A DNA stretch of 64,000 bases from the NCBI RefSeq assembly GCF_003030345.1, contig NZ_CP028158.1, forward strand, positions 7,502,001-7,566,000, read 5' to 3'. Position 1 is the first letter of the stretch, and each line of letters starts with the position of its first letter. Made by a program: the position numbers and the translations under genes. Source of the DNA: Plantactinospora sp. BC1 (GTDB lineage Bacteria; Actinomycetota; Actinomycetes; Mycobacteriales; Micromonosporaceae). The notes below the pieces were generated by a model, which searched no databases, was not told the DNA's origin, and saw nothing but the letters and a program-made list of their open reading frames with translations. Below are positions 29,619 to 37,439 of this stretch, in pieces.

Positions 29619-31172
29619 ATGAACACGCCGCGCCCGGTCCTCGTGGTGGACTTCGGAGCCCAGTACGCCCAGCTCATCGCCCGCCGCGTCCGGGAGGCCC
29701 GGGTCTACTCGGAGATCGTCCCGCACTCGATGCCGGTCTCGGAGATGCTGGCCAGGGATCCAGCCGCGATCATCCTCTCCGGCGGCCCGGCCAGCGTCTA
29801 CGCGCCGGGCGCCCCGCAGGTCGACGCGAAGCTCTTCGACAGCGGCGTGCCGGTCTTCGGCATCTGTTACGGCTTCCAGGCGATGGCCCGGGCCCTCGGC
29901 GGCACGGTGGCGCACACCGGCGGCCGGGAGTACGGCGGCACCGCCCTGCGGGCCCGGTCCGACGCGACCGCACTGCTCCGGGACCTGCCGGCCGAGCTGT
30001 CCGTCTGGATGAGCCACGGTGACTGTGTGACGGAGGCGCCGGACGGGTTCACCGTGACCGCCGAGTCGCCCGGTGCGCCGGTGGCGGCCTTCGAGGACCT
30101 CGTCGGCCGCCGGGTCGGCACCCAGTTCCACCCCGAGGTCGGGCACACCGAGCACGGCCAGCGGATGCTGGAGCGCTTTCTCTACGACGTGGCGGGGATC
30201 GAGCCGACCTGGACCCCGGAGAACATCATCTCCGACCAGATCGCCGAGATCCGTTCCCGGGTCGGCGACAAGGAGGTCATCTGCGGCCTCTCCGGCGGGG
30301 TCGACTCGGCGGTCGCCGCCGCGCTGGTGCACCAGGCCGTCGGCGACCAGCTCACCTGCGTCTTCGTCGACCACGGCCTGCTGCGGGCCGGCGAGGCCGA
30401 GCAGGTGGAGTCGGACTACGTCGCGGCGACCGGGATCAAGCTCAAGGTGGTCGACGCGGCCGACCGGTTCCTCGACGCGCTCGCCGGGGTGACCGACCCG
30501 GAGCAGAAGCGCAAGATCATCGGCCGGGAGTTCATCCGGGTCTTCGAGGCTGCGGCCCGGGAGGTGGCCGCCAGCGGGGACGTCGAGTTCCTGGTGCAGG
30601 GCACCCTCTACCCCGACGTGGTCGAGTCCGGCGGCGGCACCGGTACGGCCAACATCAAGTCGCATCACAACGTCGGCGGCCTGCCGGAGGATCTGAAGTT
30701 CTCGCTGGTCGAGCCGCTGCGCACGCTCTTCAAGGACGAGGTACGCCAGCTCGGACTGGCGCTGGGGCTGCCCGAGGCGATGGTCTGGCGGCACCCGTTC
30801 CCCGGGCCGGGGCTGGCGATCCGGATCATCGGGGCGGTGGACCGGCAGCGGCTCGACCTGCTCCGGGCGGCGGATCTGATCGCCCGGGAGGAACTCACCG
30901 CCGCCGGTCTCGACCGGGACGTCTGGCAGTTCCCGGTGGTGCTGCTCGCCGACGTACGCAGCGTCGGGGTGCAGGGTGACGGACGCAGTTACGGGCACCC
31001 GGTGGTGCTCCGGCCGGTGTCGAGTTCCGACGCCATGACGGCGGACTGGTCCCGCCTGCCGTACGACGTGATCGCCCGGATCTCCACCCGGATCACCAAC
31101 GAGGTCGCCGAGGTCAACCGGGTGGTGCTCGACGTGACGAGCAAGCCGCCGGGCACCATCGAGTGGGAGTGA
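29619..31172 (+). CDS. guaA: GMP synthase (glutamine-hydrolysing)
   Basis: 517 residues. Class I glutamine amidotransferase domain (residues about 1-195) with the nucleophile in GICYGFQ and the His of [11 protein letters not shown]; then the PP-loop ATP pyrophosphatase domain ([14 protein letters not shown]) and the C-terminal dimerisation domain ending PPGTIEWE. It converts XMP to GMP and follows guaB in the pathway. ATG 29619 has no ribosome site but TAGGCT (29605-29610) ends 8 bases upstream, so the mRNA is probably leaderless. Ends 17 bases from the convergent PspC gene. Confidence 0.97.
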   Translation: MNTPRPVLVVDFGAQYAQLIARRVREARVYSEIVPHSMPVSEMLARDPAAIILSGGPASVYAPGAPQVDAKLFDSGVPVFGICYGFQAMARALGGTVAHTGGREYGGTALRARSDATALLRDLPAELSVWMSHGDCVTEAPDGFTVTAESPGAPVAAFEDLVGRRVGTQFHPEVGHTEHGQRMLERFLYDVAGIEPTWTPENIISDQIAEIRSRVGDKEVICGLSGGVDSAVAAALVHQAVGDQLTCVFVDHGLLRAGEAEQVESDYVAATGIKLKVVDAADRFLDALAGVTDPEQKRKIIGREFIRVFEAAAREVAASGDVEFLVQGTLYPDVVESGGGTGTANIKSHHNVGGLPEDLKFSLVEPLRTLFKDEVRQLGLALGLPEAMVWRHPFPGPGLAIRIIGAVDRQRLDLLRAADLIAREELTAAGLDRDVWQFPVVLLADVRSVGVQGDGRSYGHPVVLRPVSSSDAMTADWSRLPYDVIARISTRITNEVAEVNRVVLDVTSKPPGTIEWE

Positions 31173-31188
31173 CCCCGGTCCGCCTCGG

Positions 31189-31692
31189 TTAGCGCGGGTT
31201 CGGCGGCGTACCGCCGAACGCCTCCGTCGGCCCGTCCACGCCGGCCGGCGGGCCGGTCGGTGCGACCGGCTCGGCCGGGTGCGTCTGCTGCACCCCGGGC
31301 GCCGGCGCGGCCGCCGGAGCACCGGTCGGTGCGGCCGGAGCCGTCGGGGCGGTCGGGGCGGTCGGGGCGGTCGGCGGGCCGGCCGGCGGGGTCGGCGTAG
31401 CCGTCCGGGTGCCGTGCGCCCAGCTCGGCGGCCAGACCGGTCCGGTGCCGGGCGGGTGCGGCCAGGCGGGGGCGTCGGCCGGCTCCTCCGGCATCAGGAA
31501 CCAGAGCACCGGATAGGCCAGCAGGCCGAGCCCGCCGGTGAAGACCGCGATGGCGGCGAAGACCACCCGGACCAGGGTGGGGTCGACGTTGAAGTAGCGG
31601 CCGAGTCCGCTGGCCACACCGGCGATCATCCGGTCGGTGGTCGGTCGACGGAGCTGCTTGTACGGGGGCTGGCTGAACGGTATCTGCGTCAT
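31189..31692 (-). CDS. Small PspC-domain membrane protein
   Basis: 167 residues. N-terminal PspC domain (QLRRPTTDRMIAGVASGLGRYFNVDPTLVRVVFAAIAVF, residues about 13-60) with a membrane helix pair, then a Pro/Ala/Thr-rich, probably disordered tail with runs of APT. PspC domains are linked to envelope-stress sensing. Its promoter region carries the same CCCTGA direct repeats as the PspC-LiaF gene at 39 kb, suggesting control by the kinase/regulator pair at 39-41 kb. Confidence 0.88.
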   Translation of the reverse strand: MTQIPFSQPPYKQLRRPTTDRMIAGVASGLGRYFNVDPTLVRVVFAAIAVFTGGLGLLAYPVLWFLMPEEPADAPAWPHPPGTGPVWPPSWAHGTRTATPTPPAGPPTAPTAPTAPTAPAAPTGAPAAAPAPGVQQTHPAEPVAPTGPPAGVDGPTEAFGGTPPNPR

Positions 31693-31747
31693 GGTTCCAC
31701 GGTCCGCCCGGACGGCCGGCGCGTCCTCGGTGACCGCCCGGATAGCG

Positions 31748-31766
31748 ACCCTGACCCTCCCCTGAC
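31748..31766 (-). promoter_or_regulatory. CCCTGA direct repeat, candidate response-regulator site
   Basis: Plus strand ACCCTGAC (31748-31755) and CCCCTGAC (31759-31766); the CCCTGA cores start exactly 11 bases apart, one helical turn. It lies 56-74 bases upstream of the PspC gene start. The same arrangement occurs at 39095-39113. Confidence 0.6.
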
Positions 31767-31858
31767 CGGTGCCACCGGCATCCCGACAGTAGGGCCAACT
31801 GTCAGGAATCCGACTCTTTTCGTGGTCGGGTTGGATGATCAAGGGAGAATTTGGTCCT

Positions 31859-32806
31859 GTGACCCCCGCGCTGGAACCGATCCGCAAGATCGCTGCATAC
31901 GCGATTTGCACCGATTCAACCGATCGGGTGCTCCTGGTCCGGGCCTCCTCCCGGTCCGGAACGCCCGGCGTCTGGTCGCTGCCCGGTGGCGCTGTCGACC
32001 ACGGCGAGGACCCGAACCACACCGTGGTGCGCGAGACCGCCGCCGAGACCGGCCTCTCCGTCTCCGTCGTCGGGCTGCGGGACGTCCTCGCCGACATGAG
32101 GTCGCTGCCGCACCGGGGTGTCACGATCCACACCGACCGGCTGCTCTACCAGGTCTCCGTACGCGGCGGCACGCTCTGCGACCGGATCGGCCAGCCGACC
32201 GACCTCGCCCGCTGGCACAGCCTGGCGGAGGCGGAGAAGCTGCTGCTGCGGCCCTTCACCGCGCGCGCCCTCGGCCTGCCCAGCGGGCCGATCGACCTGC
32301 GGCCGGAGGAGGCGCCGGAGTTCCCCTCCTTCCACGCCGTGCCCGGGCCGGACGGGCTGCACCGGGCCCAGCGCTTCGCGGCGTACGCGGTCGCCACCGA
32401 CCCGGACGGCCGGGTGCTGCTGACCCGGGTTGCCGACGGCTACCCCGGCGCGGGCTGCTGGCACCTGCCCGGCGGCGGCACCGACTACGGCGAGCAGCCC
32501 GGCGCCGCACTGATCCGGGAACTCGTCGAGGAGACCGGGCAGCGCGGCCGGCTGGTCGAGCTGATCGGGGTGGCGAGCCACCGGGACGCCGCCTCGCTCG
32601 GCCCCGAGGGCTATCCGATCGACTGGCACGGGGTACGCGCCTTCTACCGGGTGGTCGTCGACTCGCCCGCCCCGCCGACCGTCGGTGACGTCGGCGGCTC
32701 CACCTCCGAGGCCCGCTGGTTCGGCCGGGAGGAGTTGGAGGCGCTGCCGGTGGACCGGCTGACCGAGGTGACCGCCGAGGCCGTCCAGGCGGCCCGGCTG
32801 GGCTGA
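31859..32806 (+). CDS. Tandem double Nudix hydrolase (copy 1)
   Basis: 315 residues from GTG 31859 (AGGGAGA about ten bases upstream; ATG 31835 is an alternative). Two Nudix domains: residues about 8-130 and 165-310. The first Nudix box, GGAVDHGEDPNHTVVRETAAE-TGL, has Ala in place of the first of the paired metal-binding Glu residues; the second, GGGTDYGEQPGAALIRELVEE-TGQ, is complete. The N-terminal domain may therefore be weak or regulatory. Substrate unknown; nucleoside diphosphate derivatives are typical. Followed by a paralogue of the same architecture. Confidence 0.88.
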   Translation: MTPALEPIRKIAAYAICTDSTDRVLLVRASSRSGTPGVWSLPGGAVDHGEDPNHTVVRETAAETGLSVSVVGLRDVLADMRSLPHRGVTIHTDRLLYQVSVRGGTLCDRIGQPTDLARWHSLAEAEKLLLRPFTARALGLPSGPIDLRPEEAPEFPSFHAVPGPDGLHRAQRFAAYAVATDPDGRVLLTRVADGYPGAGCWHLPGGGTDYGEQPGAALIRELVEETGQRGRLVELIGVASHRDAASLGPEGYPIDWHGVRAFYRVVVDSPAPPTVGDVGGSTSEARWFGREELEALPVDRLTEVTAEAVQAARLG

Positions 32807-32961
32807 CCGCCACCCGGTTCCCGACCCGCTTCCCAAGCCGCTTCCCGGCCCGGTTACCGGCCCCACGTCCGACTCCAGCTCCGACCCCGTTTTCCGACCC
32901 GCCCGCGCCGGCCGTCGGCCCGGACCGGCATGATCGGTGCGGGCGCGGGGGAAGGGGCGGC

Positions 32962-33894
32962 GTGGTGCGACGGCGACGGCGGATCGGGGCGTACGGGCTG
33001 TGTCGGGACGGTGAGCGCGTGCTGCTCGTCCGAGGCTCCGCGGCCCTACCCTTTCCCGGCGTCTGGCAGGTGCCCGGGGGCGGCGTCGAGCACGGGGAGC
33101 ATCCGAGGGCGGCGTTGCAGCGCGAGTTCGTCGAGGAGACCGGGCTGACCGTCGCGGTGACCGGGCTGCGGGTGGTGCTCGCCGACGTGATCCGGCTGGC
33201 CGAGGTCGACGGGCCGGTGGCCGAGCACACCGACCGGATCGTCTACGACGTCGTACCGACCGGCGGCGAGCTGCGTGCCGAGGCGGACGGCGGCACCGAC
33301 GAGGTCGCCTGGATCGACCGGGAGGACCTGGCCGGGCTGGCCCTGATGCCGTTCACCGCCGAGTTGCTCGGCCGCCCGGCGGACCCGCTGCCCGAGGGCG
33401 CCTGGCCCGCACCGGACCCGGCCGGGTCCGCGCCGGGCGGTACCGCGCCCCTGGCACCGCCCGACCGGTACCAGCGGTTCGCGGCGTACGGGCTGGCCAC
33501 CGATCCCGCCGGCCGGATCCTGCTGACCCGGATCGCGACCGGGTTCCCCGGCGCCGGCCGGTGGCACCTGCCCGGCGGGGGTACCGACCACGGCGAGCAG
33601 CCGGTCAGCGCGCTGCTGCGGGAACTGGTCGAGGAGACCGGCCAGCTCGGCCGGGTGACCGGGCTGCTGCACGTGTCGCACCGGCACAACACCGCCGAGT
33701 TCGGCCCCGAGGGTCGGCCGCTGGACTGGCACGGGGTCCGGGTGATCTACCGGGTCGAGGTCGACGCGCCCACCGAGGCGAGGGTCACCGAGGCGGCGGG
33801 GGGCTCGACCGAGACGGCCCGCTGGTTCTCCCGGGACGAGGTGGCGGAGCTGCCGCGTACCGAGGTGGTGGACGCGGCGCTGTCGCAGCTCTAG
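32962..33894 (+). CDS. Tandem double Nudix hydrolase (copy 2)
   Basis: 310 residues, GTG start (a second GTG follows directly) with AAGGGG upstream. Again two Nudix domains: boxes GGGVEHGEHPRAALQREFVEE-TGL near residue 40 and GGGTDHGEQPVSALLRELVEE-TGQ near residue 208, both with the full metal-binding set. The second domain is very similar to the second domain of copy 1 (FGPEGRPLDWHGVRVIYRV versus LGPEGYPIDWHGVRAFYRV), showing tandem duplication. The 155-base gap between the copies is C-rich low-complexity sequence with no sign of a gene. Confidence 0.88.
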   Translation: MVRRRRRIGAYGLCRDGERVLLVRGSAALPFPGVWQVPGGGVEHGEHPRAALQREFVEETGLTVAVTGLRVVLADVIRLAEVDGPVAEHTDRIVYDVVPTGGELRAEADGGTDEVAWIDREDLAGLALMPFTAELLGRPADPLPEGAWPAPDPAGSAPGGTAPLAPPDRYQRFAAYGLATDPAGRILLTRIATGFPGAGRWHLPGGGTDHGEQPVSALLRELVEETGQLGRVTGLLHVSHRHNTAEFGPEGRPLDWHGVRVIYRVEVDAPTEARVTEAAGGSTETARWFSRDEVAELPRTEVVDAALSQL

Positions 33895-33994
33895 GCGCAC
33901 CTCCGGCCGCTGCTCCCCGGCCGGTCGGGCGGCCGGCGGGGCGGGCAGCGAACGCGGAAATCTCTCCCGAAACGATGACTGTGACTGGTTCGGC

Positions 33995-34232
33995 TAGAGT
34001 TGCAGGCGGGCCGGCAGTGTGTGCCACGCCGGGGGTAGCGCCCCGGATGGGAGGTCTGAGTGCCTTGGGTGTTTTGGGATAAATACCCCTCAGGCAGCTA
34101 TCGCCAATCCCTGCCGTCTGTGCGATGGTGTAGGCCGCAATTGGTTGCCGGCCAAGGAGTCCCGGCGCCCGATGGCGCTTGGGCGGGTGCCGCCACGGTG
34201 GCGGACAAAGTTGATCCGGTGATGGAGGAAAC
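33995..34232 (+). other. Structured, relatively AT-rich leader upstream of pss
   Basis: The 338-base gap before pss includes a possible -10 box TAGAGT (33995-34000) followed by about 230 bases of clearly lower GC. A hairpin is visible: TGCCT (34061-34065) with AGGCA (34092-34096), then GGGTGTTT (34067-34074) with AAATACCC (34081-34088) around loop TGGGAT. Two overlapping small frames cross it: GTG 34019 to stop 34222 (67 codons, with CLGC and CRLC pairs), ending 10 bases before the pss start, and GTG 34060 onward. The region could be a cis-acting RNA or a short leader gene; neither is proven. Confidence 0.4.
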
Positions 34233-35243
34233 GTGCCGAGAGCCCCATGGCGTCGGCGTCGTACGTCGGACAGCCCGCGCCCGGCAGGGCGTCGCTGGGC
34301 GGGGCGGCTACGCCGCAGCGGTACGTTCGCCCGGCAGGTGTTGCTGGTCCGGGTGGGACGCCGGGATCACGACCTGGGCGACGACAGCCCCGGTGTCCTC
34401 GTGCGGCCCGACCGCTTCTACCCCGAGGACTCCACCCGGCTCGACCCGTACGACGTCGGCCCGCTGACCGCCGCCGAGATCGAGGCGGTCGTGCCGGTGA
34501 GTCCGGCCGTCGGCCCGGCCGATCCGGTCGACGCACCCGGAGCGGGGATGGCGATCCCGCTGCTGCCCGGCGAACGGAGCATGGCGCGCCGGATCAAGTT
34601 CGCCGTGGTCAACGCCTGCACCCTGGCCAGCCTGACCCTCGGGCTGCTCGCCATCTTCCAGGCCATGCAGGGCGACGTGCGGGTGGCGGCGTACTGCCTG
34701 ATCGCCTGCGTGGCGTTCGACGGCCTCGACGGGGCGCTGGCCCGCAAGATGGGCGTGGCCAGCCCGTTCGGTGCCCAGATGGACTCGCTGGCCGACATGT
34801 GCTCGTTCGGCCTGGCCGCCCCGGTGGTGGTCTACGCCTCGCTGGTGGGCTCGGTCTCGACCGCCGCCGCAGCGGTGGCCTGCGCACTCGTCGCCGCCTG
34901 CGCGGCGATCCGGCTCGCCCGGTTCAACGTCTCGCCGAAGGACGGGCGGTTCTTCTGCGGCGTGCCGACCACGATGGCCGCGGCGGTGCTCGCCCTGGCG
35001 GTGCTGATCGGGTTGCCGGTCTCCGGTGGGGTGCAGGTGGCCGGTGTCGGGCTGCTGGCCTTCGCCATGGTCTCCAGCTTCCCGTACGCCAAGCTGGCCC
35101 GCCTGATCAAGCTGCCGCCGTGGCTCTGGCTGGCCCCGCTGATCGGTGCCCTGGTCGACATCCGACTCACCTTCGCGATCCTGGTGGTCGGTTACCTGGT
35201 CAGCGGCCCGCTGCTCTGGTTGCGCCAGCGCCGCACCGCCTGA
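34233..35243 (+). CDS. pssA: CDP-diacylglycerol-serine O-phosphatidyltransferase
   Basis: 336 residues from GTG 34233, preceded by a GGAGG site (34224-34228). The CDP-alcohol phosphatidyltransferase motif DG-x2-AR-x8-G-x3-D-x3-D is exact (Asp166 to Asp188). About seven membrane helices follow. The first 115 residues are an unusual basic then acidic soluble extension (RRRRTSDSPRPAGRR..., LDPYDVGPLTAAEIEAVV) before the segment LLPGERSMARRIKF where homologues align. It makes phosphatidylserine, substrate of the convergent psd gene. A hairpin terminator separates the two. Confidence 0.92.
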   Translation: MPRAPWRRRRTSDSPRPAGRRWAGRLRRSGTFARQVLLVRVGRRDHDLGDDSPGVLVRPDRFYPEDSTRLDPYDVGPLTAAEIEAVVPVSPAVGPADPVDAPGAGMAIPLLPGERSMARRIKFAVVNACTLASLTLGLLAIFQAMQGDVRVAAYCLIACVAFDGLDGALARKMGVASPFGAQMDSLADMCSFGLAAPVVVYASLVGSVSTAAAAVACALVAACAAIRLARFNVSPKDGRFFCGVPTTMAAAVLALAVLIGLPVSGGVQVAGVGLLAFAMVSSFPYAKLARLIKLPPWLWLAPLIGALVDIRLTFAILVVGYLVSGPLLWLRQRRTA

Positions 35244-35331
35244 CCGCCCCACGGTCGAGCGGTCGGCCGGCGTCACCCGCCCGCCCGCCGCCGGATCCGC
35301 CCGGGGAAGAGCTGGAATTCTCGAAAGCAGT

Positions 35332-35376
35332 ACGGCCGTGCCGCAGACTCACCACGGTGATCTGCGGCACGGCCGT
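35332..35376. terminator. Bidirectional terminator between pssA and psd
   Basis: ACGGCCGTGCCGCAGA (35332-35347) pairs perfectly with 35361-35376; an inner TCACC/GGTGA stem brings the total to about 21 pairs. TTTCC follows on the plus strand, and TGCTTTCG on the minus side. Confidence 0.88.
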
Positions 35377-35441
35377 TTCCGCTGACACGCCGCCGGTCCG
35401 CCCGGCCGGCCGGGCGTAGGGGCGGCGGCGCTGTCCCAGGG

Positions 35442-36695
35442 TCAGCGCCAGCGGGCGATCACGGAGGATCCGCCGATGACCCGCTCGCCCGGGCCGACCA
35501 CCGGCTCGGCCGCGTCGGCCGGCAGGTAGACGTCGGTACGCGAACCGAACCTGATCAGGCCGAACCGTTCCCCCCGGGCCAGCAGTGCCCCGATCGGTGC
35601 CCGCTGCACGATCCGCCGGGCGATCAGGCCGGTCCGCTGGGCCACCACCACCGTGCCGTGCTCGGTGTCGAGCACCGTGTACGCGGCGACGTTGTGCTCC
35701 GCGTCCGGTTTCATCGCCGCCGCGAACCCGCCGTCGGCGACGAAGTAGTCGACCACCTTGCCGGCCACCGGTGCGCGGTTGACGTGCACGTCGAGTACGG
35801 AGAGGAAGACCGCGACCCGGAGGAACTCGCCGTCACCGAAGCGCTCGTCCCGGAGCCGCTGCACGGAGAGCACCTGACCGTCGGCGGCGGCGACCACGGC
35901 GGACTCGTCGTCCGGGATGTCCCGCTCCGGGTCCCGGAAGAACGCCGCCACCGGGCCGGCGGCGAGCGCGGGCAGCAGCCAGAGCCGGGACTTCGGCCGG
36001 GTGACCCGGGTGAGCGCGGCCAGCCCGAGCGCGATGCCGGCCGCCGCGACCCCGTTGGAGTCGATGTGCATCCCGCGGGTCAGCGGAATGCTCGACGTAC
36101 GGTGCGCGGGCGCCAACCGGGCCGCCACCGAGACCTCGGCCGGGGTGAACCGGAGCCGGTGCGCGCGGACCGGCGGCTGGTTGACCAGGACGAGGTCGCT
36201 GCCGACGCCGAAGAGCGCGCTCTGCCGTTCGAGTTCGCCGACCGCCCCCGGCGCCCGGCCGGGCAGGGCGGGCACCAGCACGCTGAGTACCCCGCCGTCG
36301 GTCAGGTACTTGCCGAGTCCGTCCAGCGCGCTCCGGGTCTCCTCGGCGCTGCCGGCCAGCGGTTCCGCGGCGATCACCACGTCCGCCGGGTCCGCGTCGG
36401 CCAGCGAGTCGGCGACCCGGACCCGTTGTGCGGTCCACTGCCCGAGGGCGGTGACGTGCTCGCGGAGCTGGTCGGCGCCGAGCGCGTCCGCCGGCACCAC
36501 GGTGAGTACGTCGCCGGGGAGCAGCGCGTCGACCGCCGCCGCCAGTACGGACGAGTCGGTGGTGACCCCGACCAGCAGGGTGGTCTTCGGGCCGTGATGC
36601 CGGGCCATCTCGGTGGTGAGGACGCGGGCGGCGCGCTCGCCGACGCGGACCGGGCGGCCTGGGCCGGTGGCGCGTACGGCGGGGGACTGGGTCAT
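35442..36695 (-). CDS. psd: Phosphatidylserine decarboxylase with N-terminal methyltransferase-like domain
   Basis: 417 residues, about twice the usual 210-240 of the actinobacterial short Psd. Residues about 205-417 are the decarboxylase: FFRDPERDIP, VFLSVLDVHVNRAPVAG and the autocleavage site RFGSR, where Ser385 would form the pyruvoyl group and a 33-residue alpha chain. Residues about 20-190 resemble a Rossmann methyltransferase without clear SAM glycines (TLLVGVTTDSSVLAAAVDALLPGDVLTVVP, ADVVIAAEPL, GGVLSVLVPALPG). It converts phosphatidylserine to phosphatidylethanolamine at the membrane. The extension may be structural or regulatory. Confidence 0.92.
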   Translation of the reverse strand: MTQSPAVRATGPGRPVRVGERAARVLTTEMARHHGPKTTLLVGVTTDSSVLAAAVDALLPGDVLTVVPADALGADQLREHVTALGQWTAQRVRVADSLADADPADVVIAAEPLAGSAEETRSALDGLGKYLTDGGVLSVLVPALPGRAPGAVGELERQSALFGVGSDLVLVNQPPVRAHRLRFTPAEVSVAARLAPAHRTSSIPLTRGMHIDSNGVAAAGIALGLAALTRVTRPKSRLWLLPALAAGPVAAFFRDPERDIPDDESAVVAAADGQVLSVQRLRDERFGDGEFLRVAVFLSVLDVHVNRAPVAGKVVDYFVADGGFAAAMKPDAEHNVAAYTVLDTEHGTVVVAQRTGLIARRIVQRAPIGALLARGERFGLIRFGSRTDVYLPADAAEPVVGPGERVIGGSSVIARWR

Positions 36696-36872
36696 CTCGG
36701 GCGGGCTCCTCGCGAGGTCAGGACGGGCGGCTGCCGATGGCGGCGCGGGCTACGCGGTGCGGCGGTTTCCCGGCCGCTGGCACGTGACCGGCCGGCGGAG
36801 GCGCGAACCTCCGCCGGCCAGTTTAGGCACGCCCTGACCGAGTCGCACTGATCGTGCCGGCCGCTCGTGGCG

Positions 36873-37439
36873 TCACGCGGGCCGCTCGTCCCGCCGGTCC
36901 GCCGCCGTGTCGGGCGCCTCGGCCGGTTCACCGGCCGCCGTCGGGAGTACCTCGGTGTCCCGGTCGGAGAGCCGGTCGAGCCGCTCGGTCGGGTCCGGGT
37001 CGAGCCGCTCGGTCGGGTCCGGGTCGAGCCGCTCGGTCGGGTCCGGGTCGAGCCGGCCGGTGGGGTCCGGGTCGAGTCGGTCGGTGGGGTCGGGGTCGAG
37101 TCGGTCGGTCGGGTCCGGGGTGAGGAGCGGGTCCCGGTCGAAGAGCGTCCCGAGGGGCGCGTCGGTCGGTCCGGGGTCGGCGGCGTCGCCGCCGGTCGGC
37201 GCGGCCGGGGAGCCGGGGTCGGGCGCCTCCGGCGCCGCCGACGGCTGCCGCCCGGACCGGTTGGCCCGGAGCGCGCCGACCAGGCCCAGCGCGCCGACCC
37301 CGATCAGGCCGGCGGCCACCAGCCAGCCGATGGCCGGCAGTGTGACGTGGGTGAGCTGCGCGAAGAGCCACCAGGCGGTGACGCCGAGAAAGATCACGGC
37401 GAACGTCAGCGACACTCCGTCGGTACGGTGTGCCTTCAT
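36873..37439 (-). CDS. Small membrane protein with DPDPTxRL tandem repeats
   Basis: 188 residues: two membrane helices (about 8-30 and 36-58), then a disordered Pro/Asp-rich tail with six copies of an eight-residue unit LDPDPTxR (residues 106-154). Its ATG overlaps the stop of the PspC-LiaF gene by four bases (ATGA), so the two are cotranslated and probably act together. Family not recognised. The acidic repeat resembles a flexible spacer. Confidence 0.82.
   Translation of the reverse strand: MKAHRTDGVSLTFAVIFLGVTAWWLFAQLTHVTLPAIGWLVAAGLIGVGALGLVGALRANRSGRQPSAAPEAPDPGSPAAPTGGDAADPGPTDAPLGTLFDRDPLLTPDPTDRLDPDPTDRLDPDPTGRLDPDPTERLDPDPTERLDPDPTERLDRLSDRDTEVLPTAAGEPAEAPDTAADRRDERPA
36978..37124 (-). 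repeat. 24-bp tandem repeat, six copies
   Basis: Six near-identical 24-base units encode LDPDPTxR, where x is D, D, G, E, E or E in order along the protein (first unit LTPDPTDR). The array lies in the tail of the preceding membrane protein and is in frame, so copy-number change would preserve the reading frame. Confidence 0.93.
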
